A stretch of DNA of 44,246 bases from Ramlibacter aquaticus (GTDB lineage: Bacteria; Pseudomonadota; Gammaproteobacteria; Burkholderiales; Burkholderiaceae_C): positions 1 through 44,246 of the forward strand of contig NZ_JADDOJ010000032.1 of assembly GCF_015159745.1 (NCBI RefSeq). The letters run 5' to 3'. The notes below the pieces were generated by a model. It ran no database searches. It was given only the letters and a program-made list of their open reading frames with translations, and had not been told where the DNA came from. Below, piece after piece: positions 7,069 through 14,935 of this stretch. The position numbers and the translations under genes are program-made. Positions within the stretch are counted from its first letter, which is position 1. Every line of letters starts with the position of its first letter.

Positions 7069-7457
7069 TGCGCAGGCACGCGCTCGCGCTCGCCGTTCCG
7101 TTCGCACTCGCCCTGGCGGGCTGCGGGCGTCATGCGGGCGGGGAGGCCGTGTCACCGGGCAGCCCGGGCACCGGCAACCCCACGGTGCAGGCCGCGCCCC
7201 AGGCACCGGACGGGCCGCCCGGCGGCTCCACCGGGGCCAAGGGCGGCATGCCCGCGCCGGGCAGCTCGGGTGGGGACATGCCGGCTGGCGCCACGGGCAA
7301 GGGAAGCGGCGCCGCGCAGGCGCCGGGCACCGGCCTGAACGGGGGACTGGGGGCGCAGTCGGGCATGAGCCCCGCCAGTGCCAGCCATGACACCGTGCCG
7401 GGCGTGGCCGGCGGCAGCAGCAACACGACGAACGGCAGCGCCGTCGGCAACCGCTAG
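7068..7457 (+). CDS. Low-complexity Gly/Pro/Ala-rich lipoprotein
   Basis: A 129-residue protein whose ATG overlaps the preceding stop as TGATG. Residues 1-19 form a lipoprotein signal peptide (basic MRRH start, Ala/Leu core, lipobox LAGC, Cys19). The mature part is rich in Gly, Ala, Pro and Ser with few charges, no cysteine and no known domain. It is a sequence-diverged companion of the preceding lipoprotein, sharing architecture but not an alignable repeat unit. The overlap and similar design suggest that they act together at the envelope. A GC-rich hairpin immediately follows the stop. Alternative starts in the frame would remove the signal peptide. Confidence 0.65.
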   Translation: MRRHALALAVPFALALAGCGRHAGGEAVSPGSPGTGNPTVQAAPQAPDGPPGGSTGAKGGMPAPGSSGGDMPAGATGKGSGAAQAPGTGLNGGLGAQSGMSPASASHDTVPGVAGGSSNTTNGSAVGNR

Positions 7458-7473
7458 GCGCGCTGGGCGCGCC
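7457..7473. terminator. Hairpin between convergent genes
   Basis: GGCGCGC (7457-7463) and GCGCGCC (7467-7473) form a 7-bp stem with a TGG loop in the 16 bp between the lipoprotein and sulfurtransferase stops. No T tract follows, so strength as an intrinsic terminator is doubtful. Confidence 0.4.
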
Positions 7474-8367
7474 TCAGCCGCCCCGGGCCACCGGGCGCGA
7501 GGGGTCGCTGCACCACTCGCTCCAGCTGCCGGCGAACAGCGCGGCGCGCCCCAGGCCGGCCAGTTCCATGGCGATCAGGTTGGGCACGGCGCTCACCCCG
7601 CTGCCGCACTGGTGCACCACCGAGGCTGCATCGCGGCCGGCCAGCAGGGCTTCGAATTCCGCACGCAACTGCGCGGCCGGCTTGAAGCGGCCGTCCGGCC
7701 CGATGTTCTCCGACCCGGGCCGGTTGAGCGCGCCCGGAATGTGGCCGGCCACCGGATCCAGCGGCTCGACCTCGCCGCGAAAGCGCGGCGCCGCGCGGGC
7801 GTCCACCAGGGTCTGACCCTGGGGCTGCGCGAGGCCGGCCTCCACGTCCTGCACGCGCGCCAGCCGCGCGAGCGGCGCCTGCAGTGCGAAGTTGGACTGG
7901 AAGGGCAGGGGCTCCTCGCCCGCCGCCAGCTCGCCGCCGGCTTCCTGCCAGGCGCGCAGCCCGCCGTCGAGCACGGCGACAGCCTCGTGGCCCGCCCACT
8001 TGAGCATCCACCACAGGCGGCCGCAGTAGGTGCCGTTGCTGCGGTCGTACACCACCGCCTGCATGTCGTTGGCGAAGCCCATCTTGCACAGCCACATGGC
8101 GAATTTCTCGCGGCTGGGCAGCGGGTGGCGCCCGCCCGAGGCGGCATCCCGGTGCGGGTGCTGGCTGCCGTCGGGCTCGACCACGGGCATGTCCGAGAGG
8201 TCGCGGTCCAGGTGGGCGTAGCGCGCGCCCGGGATGTGCGCCTGGCGCCAGGCCTCCTCGCCGACGGCGGGGTTCATGAGGTCGAAGCTGCAGTCGAACA
8301 CCATGTGCCGCGCGCCGCTCGCGCGCAGCTGCTGCAGTTCAGCGGCGGTAATGAGCAGGGTCTGCAT
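7474..8367 (-). CDS. sseA: Sulfurtransferase, 3-mercaptopyruvate type
   Basis: A 297-residue cytoplasmic protein made of two rhodanese domains. The C-terminal domain carries Cys254 in CGSGVSA, close to the CG(S/T)GVT loop of 3-mercaptopyruvate sulfurtransferases and unlike the CRKGVT loop of thiosulfate:cyanide rhodaneses. The N-terminal domain (residues about 8-140, with VVYDRSNGTYCGRLWWML) is the inactive structural copy. The enzyme moves sulfur from 3-mercaptopyruvate to thiol acceptors. ATG 8367 is chosen; a TTG codon nine bases upstream is also in frame. GATAAA on the minus strand about nine bases before the ATG could be an internal promoter. It lies 13 bp downstream of the EamA gene and is convergent with the lipoprotein pair. 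The symbol is by family resemblance. Confidence 0.88.
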   Translation of the reverse strand: MQTLLITAAELQQLRASGARHMVFDCSFDLMNPAVGEEAWRQAHIPGARYAHLDRDLSDMPVVEPDGSQHPHRDAASGGRHPLPSREKFAMWLCKMGFANDMQAVVYDRSNGTYCGRLWWMLKWAGHEAVAVLDGGLRAWQEAGGELAAGEEPLPFQSNFALQAPLARLARVQDVEAGLAQPQGQTLVDARAAPRFRGEVEPLDPVAGHIPGALNRPGSENIGPDGRFKPAAQLRAEFEALLAGRDAASVVHQCGSGVSAVPNLIAMELAGLGRAALFAGSWSEWCSDPSRPVARGG

Positions 8368-8380
8368 GGCCTGCAATTTA

Positions 8381-9283
8381 TCAGTGTTCCTCGGCCGGCG
8401 CGTGGGGCGCGGCCCGGGCCCGCAGCGCCGTCGCGGTGATGCCGCTGGCGATGATGAGCCCCATCCCCAGCCAGCCCGTCAGCGGCAGCGAGTCGCCGAA
8501 GAGCAGCACGCCGTAGATCGCGCCGAAGACGATGCCCGAGTACTGGAAGCTGGCCACCACCAGCGTCGCGCCCCGGCTGTAGGCCCGGGTCATGCACAGC
8601 TGGCCCAGCGAGGCGAACAGCCCCACCGGCAGCAGCCACAGCGCATGCGGCCAGGACCAGGCCGAGATGCCGCCCGTGATGGGCATGGCCAGCAGGCCGG
8701 CCACCGTGGAGCCGACGGCGAAGTAGAAGACCGTGCGCGTCTCGGGTTCGCCCAGGCGCCCCAGCGCCATCACCTGCATGTAGGCGAAGGCGGCGATCAA
8801 ACCGGACAGCAGGCCCACCAGGCCGGCGAAGGCCTGGTCCTGCGCGATGGTGGGACGCAGCATCAGCACCACCCCGCTGAAGCCGGCCAGCACGGTGAGC
8901 ACCAGCGGGCCCTGGTGCAGGGGGGCGGCCGCGCCGCGCCGGGGCGTCCAGGCCAGCAGCGCGCCGCCGATGAGGAACACCGCCACCCACACGCTGCTCA
9001 TGTAGTTGAGCGTCATGCCGGTCGCCAGCGGCAGGTGGGCCAGGGCGTAGAACCAGGCGCCCAGCGAGACCACGCCGACCAGGCTGCGCCAGGCGTGGCT
9101 GCCCGGGTAGGCCGTGCCCAGGGTGACGCCCTGGCGGCGCGCCAGCGCCCACATGAAGAGCATGCCCAGCAGGCCGCGGTAGAACACCAGCTCGGCGCTG
9201 CTGAACCAGGCCGAGGCGAACTTCACGCACACCGCCATGGTGGCGAAGAAGAAGGCGGCGGCGAGCATCCACAGGGCCTGCAT
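8381..9283 (-). CDS. EamA/DMT family transporter
   Basis: A 300-residue inner-membrane protein with ten predicted helices arranged as two EamA repeats (about residues 3-135 and 150-285), the layout of the drug/metabolite transporter superfamily. The start MQALWMLAAAFFFATMAVCVKFA and the phrase WIGMGLI-like helix near the C-terminus are typical. Substrates range from amino acids to purines, and nothing here identifies one. AGGAG lies eight bases upstream of the ATG at 9283. Its ATG shares a base with the stop of the 45-codon ORF upstream (TGATG), so translation is probably coupled. It belongs to the minus-strand unit Rieske oxygenase - small ORF - EamA - sulfurtransferase. Confidence 0.85.
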   Translation of the reverse strand: MQALWMLAAAFFFATMAVCVKFASAWFSSAELVFYRGLLGMLFMWALARRQGVTLGTAYPGSHAWRSLVGVVSLGAWFYALAHLPLATGMTLNYMSSVWVAVFLIGGALLAWTPRRGAAAPLHQGPLVLTVLAGFSGVVLMLRPTIAQDQAFAGLVGLLSGLIAAFAYMQVMALGRLGEPETRTVFYFAVGSTVAGLLAMPITGGISAWSWPHALWLLPVGLFASLGQLCMTRAYSRGATLVVASFQYSGIVFGAIYGVLLFGDSLPLTGWLGMGLIIASGITATALRARAAPHAPAEEH

Positions 9284-9420
9284 CAGGGCTCCTGCACCCG
9301 GTGCGGCCAGGGAGTGGCAGCCGGCCGCCGGGCCGGCGGGGAGAGGGTGGCTGGGTGCTGCGAGGCCCGGTGCAGCGGCCGCCCCGGGCCGCCGTGCAGG
9401 CCGCCGGCGAGGCCGCGCAT
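9283..9420 (-). CDS. Possible small gene tiled between neighbours
   Basis: A 45-codon ORF fills exactly the gap between the Rieske oxygenase and EamA genes. Its ATG overlaps the oxygenase stop (TGATG) and its TGA overlaps the EamA start (TGATG). It starts MRGLAGGLHGGPGRP and ends WPHRVQEP; it is rich in Gly, Arg, Pro and His, has no membrane helix, no signal peptide and no family I know. Of 45 third codon positions, 42 are G or C, but the whole region is very GC-rich, so this is weak evidence. It may be a real small protein, a coupling leader that brings ribosomes to the EamA start, or chance. Confidence 0.35.
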   Translation of the reverse strand: MRGLAGGLHGGPGRPLHRASQHPATLSPPARRPAATPWPHRVQEP

Positions 9421-10544
9421 CAGACCGTGCCGATGCGGGCGCGGTACCACTCGTGGAAGTGCTGCATGCCGTCTTCCATCGGGCTCTGGTACGGGCCCAC
9501 CTCGTTGGCGCCGCGCGCCAGCAGCGCCCGGCGGCCGGCGTCCATGCGCAACGCGATCTCGTCGTCCTCCACGCAGGTCTCCATGTACGCGGCCTTCTGC
9601 GCCTCGACGAACTCGCGTTCGAAGGCGGCGATCTCCTCGGGGTAGTAGAACTCCACCATGTTCAGCGTCTTCTGCGGCCCGATGGGGTGCAGCGTGGAGA
9701 CGGTGAGCACGTGCGGGTACCACTCGACCATGATGTGCGGGTAGTAGGTGAGCCAGATCGCGCCGTGGCTGGGCGGCTGGCCGTTGCGAAAGCCCATCAG
9801 CGCCTTCTGCCAGCGCTCGTACGCGGGGCTTCCGGCGCGGCCCAGGCGGTTCGCCACGCCCACGGTCTGCACCGAGAAGTTCTCCTTGAACTCCCAGCGC
9901 AGGTCCTCGCAGGTCACGAAGTTGCCCAGGCCCGGGTGGAAGGGACCGACGTGGTAGTCCTCCAGGTAGACCTCGATGAAGGTCTTCCAGTTGTAGTCGC
10001 ACTCGTGCAACTCCACGTGGTCCAGCACCATGCCGCTGAAATCCAGGGCGGCGCGCGGGCCCATGCCGGCCAGGTCGGCCTCGATGTCGCGGCCGTTGTC
10101 CTCGAACAGCAGGCCGTTCCATTCGCGCAGCTTCCACTGGGCGAGGTTCAGGCAGGGGTCCTCGGCGAAGTGCGGGGCGCCCAGCAGGGTGCCGGCCGGG
10201 CTGCCGTTGCCGCCGCTGTAGGTCCAGCGGTGCAGCGGGCACACGATGTTGCCGCCCGCGCCCTGGATCGAGCCGCGGCCCTTGAGGATCACGGCCTGGC
10301 GGTGGCGGCAGACGTTGGAGACCAGTTCCACCCCGCGCGCGGTGCGCAGCAGCGCGCGGCCCTCGTGCTCTTGCGGCAGGGCGTGGTAGTCGCCCTTTTC
10401 GGGCACCGACAGCGCGTGCCCCACATAACGGGGCCCGGGCTGGAAGATGAGTTCCATCTCGCGCTGGAAGAGCGCTTCGTCGAAATAGCTTGAAACGGGC
10501 AGTTGGCTTGCGGCCTGCTTGAGCTGAAGACTTAAATCAGACAT
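9420..10544 (-). CDS. Rieske-type ring-hydroxylating oxygenase alpha subunit
   Basis: A 374-residue protein. The N-terminal Rieske domain binds a [2Fe-2S] cluster through Cys79-x-His81 and Cys102-x2-His105. The C-terminal SRPBCC catalytic domain has the mononuclear iron motif DYHVGPFH with His198 and His203; Asp196 is the likely electron-bridge residue and an Asp near 327 (VEDDE) the likely third ligand. Enzymes of this family hydroxylate aromatic rings or oxidise quaternary amines, using a separate reductase that is not encoded nearby. The small size and NWKTFIEVYLEDYH pattern point to the monomer-type alpha-only branch; substrate unknown. It is divergent from xseB and preceded by a roughly 110-nt leader. 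Start ATG 10544. Confidence 0.88.
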   Translation of the reverse strand: MSDLSLQLKQAASQLPVSSYFDEALFQREMELIFQPGPRYVGHALSVPEKGDYHALPQEHEGRALLRTARGVELVSNVCRHRQAVILKGRGSIQGAGGNIVCPLHRWTYSGGNGSPAGTLLGAPHFAEDPCLNLAQWKLREWNGLLFEDNGRDIEADLAGMGPRAALDFSGMVLDHVELHECDYNWKTFIEVYLEDYHVGPFHPGLGNFVTCEDLRWEFKENFSVQTVGVANRLGRAGSPAYERWQKALMGFRNGQPPSHGAIWLTYYPHIMVEWYPHVLTVSTLHPIGPQKTLNMVEFYYPEEIAAFEREFVEAQKAAYMETCVEDDEIALRMDAGRRALLARGANEVGPYQSPMEDGMQHFHEWYRARIGTV

Positions 10545-10666
10545 GGGTGACCTGACCTAGAGACTCCCCCTATGAAGGGGCAGGGAAGCGCTGTTCTCGG
10601 GAGATAGGCGCGGGAAGGAGCGAACCGCTCTCGGGGCGGATGCCCGCAATGGGGCCCGCGATTGTA
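10545..10666 (-). promoter_or_regulatory. Promoter and leader of Rieske gene
   Basis: On the minus strand TACAAT (10661-10666) is a good -10 box, implying a leader of about 110 nt before the ATG at 10544. The leader holds a small hairpin (10567-10571 with 10576-10580, loop of four) and a GC-rich segment. I could not match it to a known riboswitch class. No convincing -35 is visible. Confidence 0.4.
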
Positions 10667-10719
10667 CCCGGGGCCGTCCGGGCCTGCCCGCGAGGCCGGC
10701 GGGGCCGGGCGCCACGCCC

Positions 10720-10725
10720 TAGAAT
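10720..10725 (+). promoter_or_regulatory. -10 box of xseB operon
   Basis: TAGAAT, five of six matches to the -10 consensus, lies 13 bases before the ATG of xseB. The expected transcript start would leave a leader of only about six bases and there is no Shine-Dalgarno sequence, so a near-leaderless mRNA is likely. The -35 region is not recognisable. Confidence 0.5.
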
Positions 10726-10737
10726 CGCAGCTTGACC

Positions 10738-10971
10738 ATGACCCAGCCCCAGGACACCCCCCAGGCCCCGCCCAGCTACGAGGCCGCGCTCGAGGAGCTC
10801 GAACAGCTCGTCGCGGGCATCGAATCCGGCCAGCTGCCGTTGGAGCAGCTGCTTTCGGGCTACCAGCGCGGCGCCGCGCTGCTGCAGTTCTGCCGCGACA
10901 GGCTGACGGCCGTGGAACACCAGATCAAGCTGCTCGACGAGGGCACGCAGAAGCCGTGGATGCAGGAGTGA
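10738..10971 (+). CDS. xseB: Exodeoxyribonuclease VII small subunit
   Basis: A 77-residue helical protein with the XseB signature ([33 protein letters not shown]) followed by a short charged tail. It partners XseA, encoded elsewhere, in the nuclease that degrades single-stranded DNA from both ends. Its length is normal for the family. ATG 10738 is preferred over an in-frame TTG at 10732. The stop overlaps the start of ispA (GTGA), so it is the first gene of the xseB-ispA-dxs operon, an order common in proteobacteria. Confidence 0.95.
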   Translation: MTQPQDTPQAPPSYEAALEELEQLVAGIESGQLPLEQLLSGYQRGAALLQFCRDRLTAVEHQIKLLDEGTQKPWMQE

Positions 10972-11861
10972 GCGCGGATTTCGAGCTCGCCCGCTGGAGC
11001 CGCGAACGCCTGGACCGGGTGGAGGACGCGCTGTCGCGCTGGGTGGTGGCCGATGCGCCGGCCGGCCTGGGCGATGCGATGCGCTATGCGGTGCTGGACG
11101 GCGGCAAGCGACTGCGCCCGCTGCTGGTGATCGCCGCCGCCGAGGCGGTGCAGGGCCAGCCCGAGGCCGCGCTGCGCGCCGCCTGCGCCGTCGAGCTGAT
11201 CCATGCCTATTCGCTGGTGCACGACGACATGCCCTGCATGGACAACGACGTGCTGCGCCGGGGCAAGCCCACCGTCCACGTGAAGTTCGGCGAAGCCACG
11301 GCCCTGCTGGCCGGCGACGCGCTGCAGGCCCTGGCCTTCGAGCTGCTCGCCCCCGGCGAGGGCGAGGTTCCGCCGTCGGTGCAGGCCCGCCTGTGCCACC
11401 TGCTGGCCCGCGCCGCCGGCCATGCCGGCATGGCCGGCGGCCAGGCGATCGACCTGGCCAGCGTGGGCCTGAAACTGGACGAAGCCCGCCTGCGCGAGAT
11501 GCACCGCCGCAAGACCGGCGCGCTGCTGCAGGGCTCGGTGATGATGGGCGCGGCCTGCGGCCGCTGCGATGCGCGCGCCGAGCGCGCGCTGGCGGCCTAC
11601 GGCGATGCCGTGGGCGTCGCCTTCCAGGTCGTCGACGACATCCTGGACGTCACCGCCGATTCCGCCACCCTGGGCAAGACCGCCGGCAAGGACGCCGACC
11701 AGGGCAAGCCCACCTTCGTCTCCATCCTGGGCCTGGAGCGCTCGCGCGAACACGCGCAGCGGCTGCTGGACCAGGCCTGCGAGGCGCTCGCCGCCAGCGG
11801 CCTGCCGGACACGCGGGCGCTGCAAGCGCTCGCGCGCATGGTGGTCAACCGCGACAGCTGA
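10968..11861 (+). CDS. ispA: Polyprenyl synthetase (farnesyl diphosphate synthase)
   Basis: A 297-residue cytoplasmic enzyme condensing isopentenyl diphosphate with dimethylallyl and geranyl diphosphates. The first aspartate-rich motif is Asp86-Asp87-x4-Asp92 ([10 protein letters not shown]) and the second Asp223-Asp224-x2-Asp227 (VVDDILD), both intact; the six-residue first motif is the type of bacterial farnesyl diphosphate synthases. GGKRLRP, which binds IPP, is present near residue 46. The GTG at 10968 overlaps the xseB TGA and gives the usual start [10 protein letters not shown]; no in-frame ATG lies nearby. It sits between xseB and dxs, giving short-chain prenyl diphosphates from the precursors made through Dxs. 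Confidence 0.95.
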   Translation: MSADFELARWSRERLDRVEDALSRWVVADAPAGLGDAMRYAVLDGGKRLRPLLVIAAAEAVQGQPEAALRAACAVELIHAYSLVHDDMPCMDNDVLRRGKPTVHVKFGEATALLAGDALQALAFELLAPGEGEVPPSVQARLCHLLARAAGHAGMAGGQAIDLASVGLKLDEARLREMHRRKTGALLQGSVMMGAACGRCDARAERALAAYGDAVGVAFQVVDDILDVTADSATLGKTAGKDADQGKPTFVSILGLERSREHAQRLLDQACEALAASGLPDTRALQALARMVVNRDS

Positions 11862-11878
11862 ACCCGGTGCCTATAGCC

Positions 11879-13765
11879 ATGTCCCTGCTCGACTCCATCA
11901 ACGACCCCGCCGACCTGCGCAAGCTGCCGCGCACGCAGCTCAAGCCCCTGGCCGATGAACTGCGGGCCTTCCTGCTCGCCAGCGTGGCGCGCACTGGCGG
12001 CCACCTCAGTTCCAACCTGGGCACGGTGGAACTGAGCATCGCGCTGCACTACGTCTTCAACACGCCCTACGACCGGCTGGTGTGGGACGTGGGCCACCAG
12101 ACCTACCCGCACAAGATCCTCACCGGCCGGCGCGACCGCATGGGCACGCTGCGCCAGCTGGGCGGGCTGTCGGGCTTTCCGCTGCGCACAGAGAGCGAGT
12201 TCGACGCCTTCGGCACCGCGCACTCCTCGACCAGCATCTCGGCCGCGCTGGGCATGGCGGTGGCCGCACAGCGCAAGGGCGAGAACCGGCGCGCGGTGGC
12301 CATCATCGGCGACGGCGCGATGACGGCCGGCATGGCCTTCGAGGCCCTGAACAACGGCGGCGTGGCCGACTGCGACCTGCTGGTCATCCTCAACGACAAC
12401 GACATGTCCATCAGCCCGCCGGTGGGCGCGCTGAACCGCTACCTGGCGCAGCTGATGAGCGGCCACTTCTACTCGGCGGCCAAGAACGTGGGCAAGAACG
12501 TGCTCAAGGTGGCACCGCCCCTGTTCGAACTCGCCAAGCGCATCGAGGAGCATGCCAAGGGCATGGTGGTGCCGGCCACGCTGTTCGAGAAGTTCGGCTT
12601 CAACTACATCGGCCCCATCGACGGCCACGACCTCGATTCGCTGATCCCCACGCTGGAGAACATCCGCCACCTGAGGGGGCCGCAGTTCCTGCACGTGGTG
12701 ACGCGCAAGGGCCAGGGCTACAAGCTGGCGGAGGCCGACCCGGTGGCCTACCACGGGCCCGGCAAGTTCGACCCGGCCGTGGGCCTCACGGCGCCGGCCG
12801 CGCCGCCCAAGACCACCTTCACCCAGGTCTTCGGCCAGTGGCTGTGCGACATGGCGGCGCAGGACGAGCGCCTGGTGGGCATCACGCCGGCCATGCGCGA
12901 AGGCTCGGGCCTGGTCGAATTCGAGAAGCGCTTCCCGCAGCGCTACTTCGACGTCGGCATCGCCGAGCAGCACGCGGTCACCTTCGCCGCCGGCCTGGCC
13001 TGCGAAGGCATGAAGCCGGTGGTCGCGATCTATTCCACCTTCCTGCAGCGCGCGTACGACCAGCTGATCCACGACGTCGCCCTGCAGAACCTGCCGGTGG
13101 TGTTCGCCCTGGACCGCGCGGGCATCGTGGGTGCGGACGGCCCCACCCACGCCGGCGCCTACGACATCCCCTACCTGCGCTGCGTCCCCAACATGGGCAT
13201 CGCCTGCCCGGCGGACGAGGACGAGTGCCGCCGCCTGCTCACCACCGCCTTCCACCGCGATCACCCGGTGGCCGTGCGCTACCCGCGCGGCGCCGGCCCC
13301 GGCGCCGTGGTGCAGCCCGGCCTGGAGCCGCTGCCCTACGGCAAGGGCGAGGTGCGGCGCGAAGGCAGCGGCATCGCCATCATGGCCTTCGGCACCCTGC
13401 TCGCACCGGCGCTCGTCGCGGCCGAGCGCCTGGGCGCGACGGTGGTCAACATGCGCTGGGCCAAGCCGCTGGACGAGGCCCTGCTGCTGCAGGTGGCCGG
13501 CTCGCACGAGGCCCTGGTCACGCTGGAGGAGGGCGCCATCGCGGGCGGCGCGGGCAGCGCCGTGTGCGAGGCCCTGCACGCCGCCGGCCTGGCCAAGCCG
13601 GTGCTGCAACTGGGCCTGCGTGACGAGTTCATCCCGCACGGCGACCCGGCGCGGCTGCTGGCCCTGCAGGGGCTGGATGCCGCCGGCATCGAGGCCGCGG
13701 TGCGCGACCGCTTCGGCGAGATCGCAGAGCGCGCGCGTCCGCCGCTGAAGATCGTGGGCAGCTGA
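11879..13765 (+). CDS. dxs: 1-deoxy-D-xylulose-5-phosphate synthase
   Basis: A 628-residue thiamine-diphosphate enzyme that joins pyruvate and glyceraldehyde 3-phosphate, the first step of the MEP pathway to isoprenoids and also a source of thiamine and pyridoxal precursors. The TPP-binding motif begins at GDGAMTAG (Gly144-Asp145-Gly146) and ends with NDNDMSIS. The catalytic region [13 protein letters not shown] contains Glu363, corresponding to E. coli Glu370, and [18 protein letters not shown] is the conserved active-site loop. Length is normal. ATG 11879 lies 17 bp after the ispA stop. It is the third gene of the xseB-ispA-dxs operon. Confidence 0.97.
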   Translation: MSLLDSINDPADLRKLPRTQLKPLADELRAFLLASVARTGGHLSSNLGTVELSIALHYVFNTPYDRLVWDVGHQTYPHKILTGRRDRMGTLRQLGGLSGFPLRTESEFDAFGTAHSSTSISAALGMAVAAQRKGENRRAVAIIGDGAMTAGMAFEALNNGGVADCDLLVILNDNDMSISPPVGALNRYLAQLMSGHFYSAAKNVGKNVLKVAPPLFELAKRIEEHAKGMVVPATLFEKFGFNYIGPIDGHDLDSLIPTLENIRHLRGPQFLHVVTRKGQGYKLAEADPVAYHGPGKFDPAVGLTAPAAPPKTTFTQVFGQWLCDMAAQDERLVGITPAMREGSGLVEFEKRFPQRYFDVGIAEQHAVTFAAGLACEGMKPVVAIYSTFLQRAYDQLIHDVALQNLPVVFALDRAGIVGADGPTHAGAYDIPYLRCVPNMGIACPADEDECRRLLTTAFHRDHPVAVRYPRGAGPGAVVQPGLEPLPYGKGEVRREGSGIAIMAFGTLLAPALVAAERLGATVVNMRWAKPLDEALLLQVAGSHEALVTLEEGAIAGGAGSAVCEALHAAGLAKPVLQLGLRDEFIPHGDPARLLALQGLDAAGIEAAVRDRFGEIAERARPPLKIVGS

Positions 13766-13779
13766 AGGCCGGCCACCGG

Positions 13780-14859
13780 ATGAAGCGGCGCTCGCTCCTG
13801 GGCCGGGCCGGCCTGGCCGGGGTGCTGGCCGCGGGCGTGGCGCCCGCCGTCCATGCGCAGCCCACCGTGCGCTGGCGCCTGGCCTCCAGCTTCCCGCGCT
13901 CGCTGGACACCCTGTTCGGCGCTGCCGAGTTCTTCGCCGCCCGCGTCAAGGCGCTCTCGGGCGGGCGCTTCGAGGTGCAGGCCCATGAGCCCGACACCCT
14001 GCTCACGGCCTTCGGCGTGGTCGAGGGCGTGGGCAGCGGCGCGGCCGAGATGGCGCACACCGCCACCTATTACTTCTCCGAGAAGAACCCGGTCTTCGCC
14101 CTCGGCTGCGCCGTGCCCTTCGGCCTGAACAGCCGCCAGCTCACGGCCTGGATGCTGGAAGGCAACGGCCTGAAGCTGATGCGCGAGTTCTACGCCGGCT
14201 ACCACATCGTCAACTTCCCCGGCGGCAACACCGGCGCGCAGATGGGCGGCTGGTTCCGCAAGGAAGTGCGCAGCGCCAGCGACCTGCACGGCCTGCGCTT
14301 TCGCATCGCCGGCTTCGCCAGCCTGCTGATGGAGCGCATGGGGGCCGAGCCGGTCAACCTGCCCGCCGCGCAGATCTATGCCGCCCTGGAGAAGGGCCAC
14401 ATCGACGCGGCGGAATGGGTGGGCCCGTACGACGACCAGAAGCTCGGCTTCGTCAAGGTCGCGCCCTACTACTACTACCCTGGTTTCTGGGAAGGTTCCA
14501 CCCAGTTCGACTTCTTCGTCAACCAGCGCGCCTGGAATTCGCTGTCGGGCGAGCACAAGGCCATCGTCGAGGCCGCGGCGGCGCAGACGCACGTGCAGGT
14601 GCAGGCCAAGTACGACGCGCTCAACCCGGGCGCGCTCAAGCAGCTGGTGGCCTCGGGGGCCAAGCTGCGGCCCTTCCCGGCCGACGTCCTGGCCGACGCC
14701 TTCAAGCACGCCAACGACATCTACGCCGAGACCTCGGCGAAGAACGAGCAGTTCCGCCGCATCTACGCCGACATGGCGCGCTTCCGGGCCGACCAGAACC
14801 TGTGGTTCCGCTTCACCGAGGCCACCTTCGACCGCTTCATGCAGGCGCAGAAGCTCTGA
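13780..14859 (+). CDS. TRAP substrate-binding protein, TakP-like
   Basis: A 359-residue periplasmic protein with a twin-arginine-like signal peptide (KRRSLLGRAGLAG, cleavage after VHA about residue 26). The mature part has the DctP fold: GNTGAQMGGWFRKE, then LRFRIAGF with a conserved Arg, and DAAEWVGPYDD with a conserved Trp. These phrases resemble TakP, the 2-oxo-acid-binding protein of Rhodobacter, so an oxo acid such as pyruvate is a reasonable guess. No TRAP permease gene is adjacent, so it must work with membrane subunits encoded elsewhere. It begins 14 bp after dxs and may be cotranscribed. The hairpin at 14876-14908 follows. Confidence 0.85.
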   Translation: MKRRSLLGRAGLAGVLAAGVAPAVHAQPTVRWRLASSFPRSLDTLFGAAEFFAARVKALSGGRFEVQAHEPDTLLTAFGVVEGVGSGAAEMAHTATYYFSEKNPVFALGCAVPFGLNSRQLTAWMLEGNGLKLMREFYAGYHIVNFPGGNTGAQMGGWFRKEVRSASDLHGLRFRIAGFASLLMERMGAEPVNLPAAQIYAALEKGHIDAAEWVGPYDDQKLGFVKVAPYYYYPGFWEGSTQFDFFVNQRAWNSLSGEHKAIVEAAAAQTHVQVQAKYDALNPGALKQLVASGAKLRPFPADVLADAFKHANDIYAETSAKNEQFRRIYADMARFRADQNLWFRFTEATFDRFMQAQKL

Positions 14860-14875
14860 GGCCGGCAGAAAGCGA

Positions 14876-14908
14876 AACGCCCGGCACCTGCGGACAGGCC
14901 CGGGCGTT
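14876..14908. terminator. Bidirectional terminator-like hairpin
   Basis: AACGCCCGG (14876-14884) pairs with CCGGGCGTT (14900-14908), with an inner stem CCTG/CAGG (14887-14890, 14895-14898). It lies in the 76 bp between the convergent TRAP binding-protein and ABC permease genes. T runs are short on both strands. Confidence 0.55.
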
Positions 14909-14935
14909 CGCAGGCAGCGCGCGCAGTCGCGGCGC

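Noticed and set aside
6742..7457. CRISPR-like or tandem DNA repeat
   Set aside because: Short Gly/Ser codon repeats have no constant unit or spacers; they are coding low complexity.
10567..10580. Hairpin with ATGA loop, considered as a mini-ykkC (guanidine-II) motif
   Set aside because: That motif needs two hairpins with ACGR loops; only one stem is present with a different loop.
11597..13639. 680-codon open frame opposite dxs
   Set aside because: dxs has full motif support; the antisense frame shows no domain and its composition is that of reversed codons.
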